DNA from: Batillaria attramentaria
Taxonomy: Eukaryota > Mollusca > Gastropoda > Batillariidae
Length of the DNA: 64,000 nt
Assembly (NCBI GenBank): GCA_018292915.2
Contig: JACVVK020000192.1
Span: 397,501 to 461,500 of the forward strand
Direction of reading: 5' to 3'
The notes beneath the pieces were generated by a model. That model was not told the origin of the DNA and made no database searches. It saw nothing but the letters and a program-made list of their open reading frames with translations. Within the stretch, counting starts at the first letter, position 1. Every line of letters starts with the position of its first letter. Shown here piece by piece: positions 56,001-64,000 of the stretch. A program made the translations under genes and the position numbers.

Positions 56001-57662
56001 TTGGCCAGGCCTTGATGGGAAAAGTTTTGTTTGCAGATACAGATACCATTTTCAATGACTCGCTGGATTCAGGACCCAAGAACTTGCGCCACAATCTGCG
56101 CTCCCAAACTTTACACGATTTTGATGGATCTTTCACCAACACGTAAGTTTGTTTGCTCATGTGTACGCTTGGCTGTGTTGTCAGCCAAGTTTCCTACCCT
56201 TTCAGCCCCCCCCTTCCACCCTCACCCCCCACCCACTTTTTTTCCTCAGCAATTCCCCAACCCGATAAGCGATTGATATAGTCTCAGAGACAGTGCTGGG
56301 GAGATCACTGAGAAATGAGCAGGCCGGGGAATTTTCAGTCATTTGGCAATTTTCAGCCAAATTTCCTCTCCTTTCAGCCAAATTTCCTCTCCTTTCAGCC
56401 AAATTTCCTCTCCTTTCAGCCAAATTTCCTCTCAGCCAAATTTCCTCTCCTTTCAGCCAAATTTCCTCTCCTTTCAGCCAAATTCCCTCTCCTTTCAGCC
56501 AAATTCCCTCTCCTTTCAGCCAAATTCCCTCTCCTTTCAGCCAAATTCCCTCTAAAAGGAAAGGAGGAGAAAGGTTGCACACACAATCGTACTATATCAA
56601 GATGCATGTAATGCCACACAGGACTTTCTGACTTCATTTTATAATTGTGGGATGTCAGTATCGGGCAGAATTTTACGTCTGGGTGCCAGGAGAGGCTACT
56701 AGATGCCCTGAAAAATGCTAAAATTTGTTTTCTGAAGTGGGGCATTGCCCCTGTGGTCCCCGATTAGGGTGCCGCCCCTGCACCCCGGCCTAGGTTTCGG
56801 TCTTTTTTGTCCTCAGTTGTTCCCCAGCCTGAATGAGGTGGATCTCGTATGAACTTTTTTGAGGGCAGAGATACCATTTTGAACTGCGCTAAACTCTAAC
56901 TGTTCAACTGCAAATGAAATTACCTGTTATTTTTCGCACCACCAGCTACAAATTAATATTATCAATCGTTTTTCCTCTGTGTGTTTCTTCTGCAGACTGC
57001 CACAGACACCAGGTGAAGCAGAGAGGAAGATGCTTTCAAAGTTCGACCCCGACGCCAGTAGCTACAGCCAGAAAAGCGGTCGCTACAGCATGTACTCTGT
57101 CGGATCCACCAAGTCCAACACTTTCGTTCCAAGTAGGTTCTTTCAAATAGTGGTAAGATCCAGTGGTGGGTAACACCTACCAGGGAATTCAAACCTGGTA
57201 CCTTGGATCTGCAGGCAGATGCTTTAACCACAAGGCCAGATCTCTAAGAGGAAGGTGGTTTGTCAGCTAACTGCAAAGAAAAGTGCTGAAATATGTGACG
57301 TCTGTGACATTTTCCTAGACGAAGCTCAGAAGTGTTATATTCGTGAGAGTGGCCACCCAAAACGCTAAGAATCAATTTCAGCTGGAGGCTTTATCCTCCT
57401 GGGTCTTTCAGCTGGGTACTGGCCCTTCGTCCGCCTGGACTTGAGTAGTCCTAGCACTCTGTCCTTATGTTTCATCCATTTCAAAGTGTCACCCATATGT
57501 CCATGTATATTTCAGCTGGAGCAGGAAGGATGTTTTCCTGTGAGGACGAGCCGCCAGAGAGCCCTCAGTTCGAATGGGGCCGTCTGAACGAACTGCAACG
57601 TCGCAACACCCTCTGCCTGCCACACATGAAGTCTTCCTACCCTGTAGAGACACAGGTATGTT

Positions 57663-57697
<35 letters not shown>

Positions 57698-59462
57698 AGA
57701 AGGTCCTCCGGATCCTCCAATAAAGAGGTGTTTTGTCAATTTGAATGGGAATGTGAGGGTTGAAAGTACCATTTGTTGTGTACTCCATTGTTTTTCTTCG
57801 GTCAGAGTTTCCACATATAAGAAAATAGAAGAAGGAATTGCAAAATATTTATGTTTATTTATCAGGGCATAACATTGTGTGCCGTTCGGCGTATTTATGC
57901 CGACCCGGTTCCTCCAGTGTGGTGATCTCGATGTGGCGTACGCCAATAAGCAGAGTATTCCCAGACGGTTTGATTTTGGTATCACTAGTCACTCTGTACC
58001 ATTCTCTGTCGGCCACGTGGGTTAGCTTTAGGTAATCGCTCCACTTCCGTCAGCCGTTGGTGTACTATCTAGATTACATAGTATTTTGAGGTTTCTGATT
58101 TGAATGTTATATGGTAATGTTTTATGAGCTGAATCAGAATGACAAATTGTTGCTAGATATGGGTTTGACTTACAAAGGGTAAAATAATTAGGAACAAACC
58201 CACCTGTCTGACAAAGCAAGCTGTTTTGTGCAGGTTGTGAAGACCAAAAATTTCTCAGACAATGCAATGCAGCGAGCGCAGCTTGCCGATGCTGCAGGAC
58301 GTCAGGACTCTACGTCCCGCGCATCAACATCGACAGCAAGTCGGAAACGCAAACCTGAGACAGTGGAGGTTGAAGCAGGCCCTGTGTTGCAGGTCAGCAC
58401 TGATGCCCCAGACGGAAAACAGGTGTGTAGTCGTTTGGTTTGATCGCTCCGTAAAGCAAAAATCAGTCGGTCTCATTGTCTTTCCACGTTTGCTTGTTGT
58501 CAGCACAAAAAGAAGAGCTGTCATACTAGGAAGAAACTCAGAATTCAAAAAGGTTCTAAACACACTTAGGGCCCTCGTTATTAGGGGACAACAGATGACA
58601 GATTTAGAGAGTGCATGGGTGAAACTCTTCCGTCTGTAGACGGAAAACCGTTTTTTGCAAAACTCTCCAGATGGAAATTCCGTTTTTTTGAAAAAAATCT
58701 CTAAAATAAAAAAAAACAAACCAAAAAACAAATAAACTAAAATCTGTGCTCTGCGATGTACGGACGTGCTTCGTCGGATCGGCAACGAAGGGCGATAAAT
58801 CGGAAGTGCGCTCTCTCGTTTTGAAAGTCGGTTTTAGAGGTCGTAAGCCCTTTGCGCAAGCTCCGCCGTTTTCTGTTGCGTATGCCGCGAGCTTGTTACA
58901 GGTATATGTACTATGCGGCGGAGGCTGGTGTAAACCTTCGTGGTGTCATTTTGTTGATTCAGCAACCTCCCCCCCGGGCGCTTTTCAGTTTTTTGATAAT
59001 TGAAAAGTTTCACCCATGAGAGTGTGTTTCGACCCTTGTAATATTCTGATGCTTTGATTTGCTCCATGCTTGAGATATTTTGTCTTGGCTGCTGTTAGAA
59101 TTTACCGGAATTTTTTTTTTTATAAGCTTTTACCTATTTCTTGCATAGTTTTTGTCGCACAAGATGTCAGCTCTGTTGTGTTACTGTCAGTGTCCAAATT
59201 ATGTGTGTGTTAGTCTGACATTGCTGAGTTACCAGCATGAGTGGACGACAGGTAAGAACATGTTTCAGTCTACACTTGTTAGGTGTCATTTGTATTGGTG
59301 AATGTGCTCTTATAGCTTATAGTTTTTTATGCTTCCTGGTTAAGTTTCGAAATTAGAGTTAGATCTCAGGGATGAAAACATACTGGTGTACCGCACTTTG
59401 TATACTTATATGCTGACATATAGTGGTAAATGGATTGTGAATTTTCTCAAACAAAACTACAA

Positions 59463-59494
<32 letters not shown>

Positions 59495-62400
59495 AAAAAA
59501 AAAAAAAAACAACAAAAAAAAAAACAAAAAAAACAAAGCAGAATAATGTGTGACACTGACAGTTATTACCCACTTGCTTGTCATTGTGGCTACTTTGTGC
59601 CATATCTCAACAGATATATAATTTTTGCGTAACTGCAGTTTGATAACTGCACAGGATGATATGCATTGCATGCTTCTCCTGCGCTGTTTTTAAAATGGAG
59701 TTACCAGAAATTCCATATCCTTGATCTGATGTACCAGTTCGACTACAACCTGCTTGTCAAAGTCATGATCCATTCTCCTCTTCTTTCCCAAATTGACTCT
59801 CCCCTCCACAGTATTTATATATATAGTTTACATCCCTGAGGCCTAGAAAGCCCTGTGACAGCCTGTGTGTGTACTTTGCCGATCAAGGCACGATCCGGGC
59901 CTCCCGCCAACCAGAAACCTGGCCCGCCCACGCCCAGCAAAGATCGCTCACGACACGTGTCGGGTAACAGCAAGAAGTCGCCGTGGAAACAGTCCCGCAC
60001 GCCTCGTCGCTCTCCTAGGCGTTCGCCTCGTTTCCGCTCAACTCCTCATGCTGATGCTGAGAATGTGACGCAGGTACCTGGCCTGTGTAGTAGTTACTGT
60101 GCTGGCATTCCTTGGAGTTACATTTCACTGTTAGTGGCTTCCTGTGGGCAGGGGCAGTTTGCTAGTGGACTGGTTCAATGATATGCGGAAGGTGCTGTAA
60201 TCAACCACCATGTGCTTCATACCGAATACAGGTAACGGTTTGACTGGCAAACTGTCCATGCCCACCGGCAGGCTTTAACCTAACGCTTTCGCCTTTCCTC
60301 ACAGTCTCAGATCAGATACTGTGAAGCTCAGCTCTGAATTTAGACAAACTTGTGCTTGTTCTATACCGGAGCATTGTGTGCAGTTTTCTTCACAAAAATG
60401 TTCACACAAAGTTTGGCACGAGTATGGACAACATTTTCACACACACTTGAGTACATTGTTCCGTCCGATGTGTTATCTCTGCATAGTTTCTTGATCACCT
60501 GTCCAGCAGCAAACAAGTTCTTACTGTTTTCGTCTTTGTTGTGTCTCGGGTGTATGTTGCTTTTCTGTTGTTGGATGTCACAGAATGTCACTGTACTCTG
60601 ACTTCATTCTGCAGAATCTTTTGAACTGTGTAATCATGTACACTAACTTTGGGTATGTTTCTTTGGGTTGTTATTTGCATTTGTGTGCACTTTTTTTCCC
60701 TTTTTCTTAATTGAGACTCCATTCTTTTAAGAATACTCGCTTCCTTGGAAACTGTTGCTTGAATATATGTCATGCAGATGCTTACGGCAAATGCTGAGTG
60801 TTTTACATTCAATAAACTGTCCCCAAATATGGTCTAACCTGAGGTGGAAAGTGCTTTAAGGATGTATGTCTTAAAATGTTTCATTGTAGCTAACCAACTG
60901 TAGACTTTTTTTTTTTTTTTTTAGAAACTATTGCATCTGTCTCTTCTCTTCCAGTATCCACTCCTTTACCATTGTGTTTTTTCTGTATGTGATCAAACTC
61001 CCCTGACACTTGAATAGCATCTTTTACCTTTGGACTGCTGAATTTTGTATTTGTACATGCATTTCTTTTGTTTTCAATGGTCGAGCTGTCTGGCATTAAC
61101 CCGGTGGCTTGTACAAACTGCATTGCTTTGTCGGCATTCAGTTTACACTGACAACTGAGCTGTATCAATGGGCATGATGCACGTCACACCTAACATCACT
61201 CATTATGTTGTGTCTTTTCTCTTCTTTCCTCTCTCCCTTCTAACACATTGGCAGGTACTCATCAGCATGTAAAAGTTGTGTTTCTGTCATGCCTGATGAC
61301 AATTCTACAATTGCTTATACTCTCTGATTACAAAATTTAATTTTTTTTCCGCCTCTCAGGATCCTCGTCGACAGAGCATCGCCTTCAGCGTTGGGTTCTC
61401 TCCCGTCAAAGCCGGTGGCCTGCGACGACTGACGCGCCAGAAAGCGTTCATCTCAGGCTCCAAGGACGAGTACCAGAAGCAGCAGCAGAAATCGAAGGAA
61501 ACTGCGGCGTCGGCTTCGCAAAATTTCAGCACACCACCGGTTCAAAAGTCTACGAATGTCGGCAGCAGTAAACCTCAGTCCACTGCTTCCAAGGTGAATA
61601 GACTTATCGAGAAGTTTGAGGGACTGACCCCTGTAAAATTTATATTGAACCCGATCAAGAAAACTGGAAGACTGTCCTTTGGGACGCCCAATAAAGTCCA
61701 CCCAGGGGCCTTTGAGATGGACATCTAAAGGGTCACTGATGTGATCATTTTTCCAGATGAAGTTTGAGGTTGGGAAGTTATCATTGCAAGTTCAGATGAG
61801 GTCAAGTATCAACCAGTTTGAGTTCAAGTTTGAGTTAGATTGTTGGTTCGGACTGCATTCAGGAAAGTCTTGAAAATGAAATTGAAGAAAAGGAACCCAT
61901 ACATAAGGACAGTTTGAGGTGTGCATCTCATTATTGGTGTACGTATCTTCTTATTTTGCTGTTTGAATGTTTTTGGAGGAAAACATTGCCACTTTGCGAA
62001 ATTATTTTGTGTGATTAGATGGTATGGAATGGGCATAGGAATGCCTGTTAGACTTTACAAGAGCTATGTCAAAACTGCAGGAGTAGTTGAGCTTGTCAGT
62101 GTTTGATTTGCCTGTAAAATGCAAAGGGACAAGAAATTTATCTGACTGAAAGCTAGAGTCTGAGTGTTGTAAAAAGCACAGTATTAATCAACACTTAGAA
62201 TAAGTTAGATCAAGCCAGAATGGTAAGAGGTAAGAGTATGCCTGAAAAAGGAAAGTTGTGTGCTGTAAATGTATTTAAGTTTTGATTTTAAAAAAAAAAA
62301 AAAGGTTGAGAAAAAAAGAAAAGAGGCGTAATAGTCATGAATATTTGTTTCACATCTGGTATGAATTTAACTGGACCCTCCTTTGTTACATTTCAAACTT

Positions 62401-63591
62401 GTTTTGGATGCAAGATGTTGTATTTCAATGTTTTCTGTTTACTGCTGCTATGGTGTCAGAGGTTGATTTTGTAGCATTCCCTTTCAGTTTGCAATCGGAA
62501 AACAGTTTGTATTGCTGTGCAAGTAGGACTGAATAGCTTACTTGATGATTGTAGCTGCGTTGAATGTGTGCTTGATTGTCTTCGTAGGGCAGAGCTCGTC
62601 TAAATAAATTTTGGTATGCAGCTATTTTATGTTTAAAGTTTCCTTATTTTCATTTCAGCAAGAATGATTAATTAATAACTTTGGTTTTCTTTTCTTTCTT
62701 TCAGTTTGGTTTATAAATATAATGCACTTTCTCAGGTGGGTGGTAAAATTCACAGGGTTGGGAGGTGGGGGGGAGGGGGGGGGGGGCGTTGGCACCATTC
62801 TCACACAGTGCATGCTTGATTAATTTTTAAAACCCACACCCTCTTTGTCAGTTGTTTTGACTTTGATTTCTGTTTTCCCTCACAAACCCTAACACCTTAA
62901 AATTCAGTGTTTCACTGTCTGCAGTCTCCCGCTAACCTTGTTCATGATCAAAGAGAGTTACAGGGATTTTCCTGTGTCAAGTCACATCATGATTCCCAAA
63001 CTCTTCACCTGTCTGTTTTGTTCTCAGTCTGTCGTTCACAAACTCAAAATGTTTTCTGTTTGCCTTGCACAATGCAGGGCAGTGTAAGATTCATGAGGAT
63101 TTCTTTCAGTTGTTAGTATTACGGTATTACTATTTTGTCACTAGTTGACACTTGCATTCATTTGAGATAACCAGGGTTTGACTGCATTCAGAAACCATTT
63201 TAATTTTCTGAATAGTGTTGAGCTGTGCTTCTGTTTAGTTTTAATACTTTTATTAGTCATTAAGTGCAAATCAAACTTTATTTTCCTTTTCAGCCTCTTC
63301 AGTTTTCTGGTAGAATGCAAGAAAGATGCATTTATTTATATATTTATTTGCTATTTGTTCCAAAAGTGTGTTGATATGAAAGGTTGCTGTTAGTGTACAG
63401 ATTTCTAGATACACAGTGTGACGTGAATTGATAGATGGGGTACATACATGTATGATGTTATTGTGTAAGTTATCAAAGATACATGTATGTAGGCAGTTGT
63501 CAATGTTTACAGAATCCTGTTTGTTTCTTGTGTGTTTCAGAGTGGCAGAAAACCACTAGGGATCCGTAACTGGTTCCAGACCAATCTGTGA
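35488..63591 (+). CDS. NUMA1: NUMA1, nuclear mitotic apparatus protein
   Basis: Twenty-nine coding exons with GT-AG borders and consistent phases give 2469 residues ending at 61728, or 2441 with the alternative last exon at 63541-63591. Human NuMA has about 2115. NuMA organises spindle poles and pulls astral microtubules at the cortex by bridging LGN/Pins to dynein. The order seen is: an N-terminal Hook/CH-like domain, a very long coiled coil, an LGN-binding motif, then a basic Ser/Pro-rich nuclear and microtubule-binding tail. The closest matches to human are DEPPESPQFEWGRLNELQRR and DPRRQSIAFSVGFSPVK. The start codon is at 35488, in an exon whose acceptor (TTTGTTTCAG) precedes 35447, so a 5' non-coding exon lies upstream. 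Confidence 0.93.
36451..36578. mobile_element. 128-bp hAT-like MITE
   Basis: Ends CAGTGATCATTTT and its exact complement AAAATGATCACTG, with CACTT duplicated at 36446-36450 and 36579-36583. It lies in NUMA1 intron 2 and has no coding content. Confidence 0.85.
36841..37175. mobile_element. MITE family M2, longer copy
   Basis: Sixteen-base perfect inverted ends (CAGCGATCGTCAAATG) with CTCTG duplicated at 36836-36840 and 37176-37180. The interior includes GGGCTACCGCCCTGAACAAA and CATTCGGGCTACCGCTACCG. A deletion derivative is at 39911-40132. Confidence 0.88.
37946..38199 (+). mobile_element. SINE family B body, 5'-truncated
   Basis: Lacks the tRNA-like head and starts at GCTTTGGAAATGTTCAGCCC after a poly(T) tract. 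It keeps the TGCGTGTGATTCACGTGAGC body and the (TTA)n tail. It ends about 25 bp before NUMA1 exon 5. Confidence 0.8.
38769..38982. mobile_element. Possible small inverted-repeat element
   Basis: AGGGGTGACACTTT at 38769 is mirrored by AAAGTGTCGCCCCT at the right end (one mismatch). I cannot define a target duplication, so the call is tentative. Confidence 0.4.
39250..45899 (+). CDS. NUMA1: NUMA1 exons 6-15: linker and first coiled coil
   Basis: Exons 39250-39357, 40352-40521, 40779-40817, 41293-41416, 41844-41961, 42724-42829, 43206-43428, 43665-43834, 44367-44749 and 45791-45899. A Ser-rich linker (SDRSTSVSSDHSAIFASSRL, then SPLRLASLGSPATPLEEL) leads to REKEQRYKLE and RQLKEKEETLKRLQHSLRME. 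That corresponds to the RRLKKQLADERSNRDELELE region of human NuMA, where the dynein-adaptor coiled coil starts. From there the sequence is continuous heptads. Exon 8 is only 39 bp. Confidence 0.88.
39516..39770. mobile_element. 255-bp MITE with CAGGCATGCTACTC ends
   Basis: Perfect 14-bp inverted ends and a 5-bp duplication TTGTG (39511-39515, 39771-39775). The interior has a G-run followed by CATGCCCCCGGACCCCCC, and a CGCGGAAATCCGCG near-palindrome close to the left end. Confidence 0.87.
39911..40132. mobile_element. MITE family M2, internally deleted copy (inverted)
   Basis: Matches 36841-37175 in reverse but lacks roughly 110 bp from the middle. Flanked by the 6-bp duplication GGTATA (39905-39910, 40133-40138). 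Confidence 0.88.
42276..42357. repeat. ~80-base poly(C) tract
   Basis: Almost uninterrupted C with one A, followed by an A run. It lies in NUMA1 intron 10. Length in this assembly may be unreliable. Confidence 0.95.
45061..45434 (-). mobile_element. tRNA-derived SINE, family B
   Basis: Reverse copy in NUMA1 intron 14. It has an AATAATAATAATGAGTATTG tail, the CACATACGAGAAGGAAAAAT body and a head with a small deletion at the B box (GAGTGGGACTGTCC instead of GGGACTCGAACCCC). Confidence 0.8.
46310..49549 (+). CDS. NUMA1: NUMA1 exon 16: 3240-bp coiled-coil exon
   Basis: One exon of exactly 1080 codons, entirely coiled coil, entering and leaving in phase 0. Glu, Lys, Gln and Leu dominate, with heptad spacing and few prolines. 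It contains a tandem array of 32-residue repeats at 46832-47770. In human NuMA most of the rod is likewise carried by one very large exon. Antisense ORFs over this exon are shadows. Confidence 0.92.
46832..47770 (+). repeat. 96-bp (32-residue) coding repeat in the NuMA rod, about ten copies
   Basis: Units start at 46832, 46928, 47024, 47120, 47216, 47312, 47408, 47504, 47600 and 47696. The first four are almost identical (VSRLEDQLEKKCEELQQKET then QFEDMEKENQTT); the later ones diverge but keep the 32-residue period. A period of 32 equals three heptads plus one hendecad, so each unit resets the coiled-coil register. The near-identity of copies 1-4 indicates recent expansion or gene conversion. 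Confidence 0.95.
49900..55304 (+). CDS. NUMA1: NUMA1 exons 17-23: distal coiled coil
   Basis: Exons 49900-50094, 51380-51544, 52203-52418, 52771-52839, 53318-53449, 54514-54672 and 55226-55304. The first six are in-frame cassettes (lengths divisible by three, phase 0 at both ends), so any of them could be skipped without a frameshift. The heptad pattern continues to KVKELTEQLQKLET and breaks at a Lys/Pro-rich stretch (AKPKTKPPSDTKVSPG) that ends the rod. Confidence 0.9.
50312..50923 (+). mobile_element. hAT-like element with a short ORF remnant
   Basis: Perfect 14-bp ends CAGAGCTCCCCATA with AGATG duplicated at 50307-50311 and 50924-50928. Inside, an ATG at about 50660 opens MSLLRWLGRVETRGRARGEG and continues basic and Ser-rich to GSPWTLGKKSYGEL. 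A short MSLLxWLG-type start is seen at the N-terminus of some hAT-related transposases. No catalytic domain remains, so this is a deletion derivative. Confidence 0.8.
53039..53092. repeat. (CA)n microsatellite
   Basis: CA run in NUMA1 intron 20. Confidence 0.95.
53471..53940 (+). mobile_element. hAT-like MITE, family M1, copy 3 (longer)
   Basis: Same ends as 28604 and 34862, but with about 107 bp more, from ACTTATCCCGCTCATCGCGC to the segment before TTCAGAACCTGAACG. I see no clear target duplication. It starts about 20 bp after the donor of NUMA1 exon 21. Confidence 0.82.
55345..55700 (-). mobile_element. LINE 3' end (CR1/L2-like) with (TTA)n tail
   Basis: On the minus strand it encodes YGGRCFRFAAPTVWNSLPMG, LRQQPSLSAFRSGL and KTHLFQQAFN before a stop, then a non-coding 3' part ending in (TTA)n at 55348-55363. 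This is the best preserved of the three such tails in the window, truncated at its 5' end. Confidence 0.8.
56037..57132 (+). CDS. NUMA1: NUMA1 exons 24-25: start of the tail
   Basis: Exons 56037-56142 and 56996-57132. They encode DTDTIFNDSLDSGPKNLRHN, then a Ser/Tyr-rich stretch (ASSYSQKSGRYSMYSVGSTK). Human NuMA has comparable SLDSL and SFYSTRSAPASQ segments just before its LGN-binding motif. Confidence 0.85.
56347..56556 (+). repeat. 21-bp minisatellite, about ten copies, pyrimidine-AG rich
   Basis: Unit CCAAATTTCCTCTCCTTTCAG, with a T-to-C change (AAATTCCC) in the later copies and one shortened unit near 56430. A single diverged unit (GCCAAGTTTCCTACCCTTTC) occurs at about 56184. It lies in NUMA1 intron 24. 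Confidence 0.93.
57516..57655 (+). CDS. NUMA1: NUMA1 exon 26: LGN/Pins-binding motif
   Basis: This 140-bp exon encodes MFSCEDEPPESPQFEWGRLN, then ELQRRNTLCLPHMKSSYPVE. Human NuMA has the same series: a DEPEQLDDW acidic start, NRIAELQQRN, then CPPHLKTCYPLE. In human this peptide sits in the TPR groove of LGN. The acidic residues, the Trp, the ELQxRN core and the C-x-PH pattern are all kept, so cortical recruitment by Pins/LGN is very likely conserved. Confidence 0.92.
57667..57696. repeat. Poly(C) tract just inside NUMA1 intron 26
   Basis: A ~30-base C run beginning about 11 bases after the donor at 57656. Confidence 0.9.
58234..60073 (+). CDS. NUMA1: NUMA1 exons 27-28: nuclear-localisation and basic Ser/Pro tail
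   Basis: Exons 58234-58422 and 59888-60073. Exon 27 has SRKRKPETVE, a likely monopartite nuclear-localisation signal in the position of the human QQRKRVS segment. Exon 28 is strongly basic with repeated S/T-P sites (KKSPWKQSRTPRRSPRRSPR), good candidates for CDK phosphorylation and microtubule binding. The acceptor before 59888 (GCCGATCAAG) is weak but is the only one that keeps phase 0 in a plausible place. Confidence 0.8.
58614..59018. mobile_element. 405-bp MITE with CATGGGTGAAACT ends
   Basis: Inverted ends CATGGGTGAAACTCTTC and complement of CATGGGTGAAACTTTTC (16 of 17), with AGAGTG duplicated at 58608-58613 and 59019-59024. No transposase. Superfamily not assigned. Confidence 0.87.
61360..61728 (+). 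CDS. NUMA1: NUMA1 exon 29: terminal exon, read-through form
   Basis: Starts after CTCTCAG with DPRRQSIAFSVGFSPVKAGG, matching ADRRQSMAFSILNTPKK of human NuMA. An internal donor (TCCAAG then GTGAAT) at 61593/61594 is followed in the same frame by 44 more codons, including NRLIEKFEGLTPVKFILNPI, and TAA at 61726-61728. An AATAAA follows at 62603. If the donor is used, the protein ends instead in the exon at 63541. Confidence 0.85.
   Translation, partial: DPRRQSIAFSVGFSPVKAGGLRRLTRQKAFISGSKDEYQKQQQKSKETAASASQNFSTPPVQKSTNVGSSKPQSTASKVNRLIEKFEGLTPVKFILNPIKKTGRLSFGTPNKVHPGAFEMDI
62603..62608 (+). promoter_or_regulatory. Candidate polyadenylation signal for the read-through NUMA1 form
   Basis: AATAAA about 875 bp after the TAA at 61728 and well before the alternative last exon. 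It would end the shorter transcript. Confidence 0.45.
63541..63591 (+). CDS. NUMA1: NUMA1 alternative last exon
   Basis: After a good acceptor (TGTGTTTCAG), 16 codons follow, SGRKPLGIRNWFQTNL and TGA, in phase with the internal donor at 61593. No stop interrupts and phase fits, so a spliced isoform is likely. I do not see a match for this peptide in human NuMA. Confidence 0.65.
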   Translation, partial: SGRKPLGIRNWFQTNL

Positions 63592-64000
63592 TCATCGTGT
63601 CGTTGTTGAAATCATTAACTTATTCATCATCATTTTCACACCTGTGGTACTCATACATGTATGTACATTTCACTTCTGCTAGGCAGTTGGCTATTTTATG
63701 AAAATCTTTTTGATACGTGTAATCAAGTGTCATGGTTGTGATGTGAAACATGCAGAGCCAGCGTTTTAGTTACTACTAACACAGTTTTAAACATATATGC
63801 ATGCAAGTGTTCAAGCACTGAAGTTGTGTAAAATGGCAATTTGCCTGTTCAAAACAAAGCATTGTCTGGTGTCTGTCTCATGTGACCTTATTTCTAACAT
63901 GTATAATTTTTTTAATATTTTTTTTTTTAATGAAAACTAATTTGCCGATGCAGCTGCAAGTAGTGCAGTTTCTGGTTGCAATCTGAACGGTATGTCTCAA
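63592..64000 (+). other. NUMA1 3' UTR of the spliced form
   Basis: Follows the TGA at 63589-63591. No further coding sequence and no clear AATAAA before the window ends. Confidence 0.5.

Noticed and set aside
56202..56631. Repetitive ORFs on both strands (FLSFQPN and WLKGEGI repeats)
   Set aside because: A 21-bp minisatellite read in frame, inside a NUMA1 intron.

Overview
This is invertebrate animal genomic DNA, most likely from a mollusc and plausibly a gastropod. That is inferred from invertebrate-like protein sequences, split genes with long introns, dense dinucleotide microsatellites, many tRNA-derived SINEs and an intact L1/Tx1-type LINE. Nothing looks bacterial. There are three host genes, all rebuilt here from GT-AG exons whose phases agree.

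Region 1 (1-4358) holds repeats only: tandem repeats, a decayed LINE tail, SINEs and microsatellites. Region 2 (4359-22644, + strand) is an SLC6 sodium/chloride-dependent transporter of the glycine/proline type. Fourteen exons run from TM1 to the stop; the N-terminal exon lies outside or was not found. Intron 5 carries a complete two-ORF LINE (11165-16711) with a 14-bp target-site duplication and poly(A) tail. Two splice junctions of this gene have been copied into tandem arrays: a 78-bp unit after exon 3 and a 33-bp unit before exon 13. Both keep the reading frame.

Region 3 (22645-29693) is intergenic. It contains a Harbinger-like element with a broken transposase fragment, a SINE split by a 1.7-kb Ginger1-like transposon with 230-bp inverted repeats and a CCGG duplication, a 93-bp tandem repeat and a hAT-like MITE.

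Region 4 (29694-63591) is a head-to-head gene pair: LRRC51 on the minus strand (5 exons, 209 aa) and NUMA1 on the plus strand (29 coding exons plus an alternative last exon, about 2440-2470 aa). The same two genes are head-to-head neighbours in human, so this looks like conserved microsynteny around a shared promoter near 34.1-34.3 kb. NuMA has an N-terminal Hook/CH-like domain, a very long coiled coil mostly encoded by one 3240-bp exon, a recognisable LGN/Pins-binding motif, and a basic Ser/Pro-rich tail with two alternative ends. Its introns hold many short MITEs with exact terminal inverted repeats and 5-6 bp target duplications.

I found no RNA genes, CRISPR arrays or operons. Exon borders are read by eye from splice sites, phase and protein similarity; no alignment was run.
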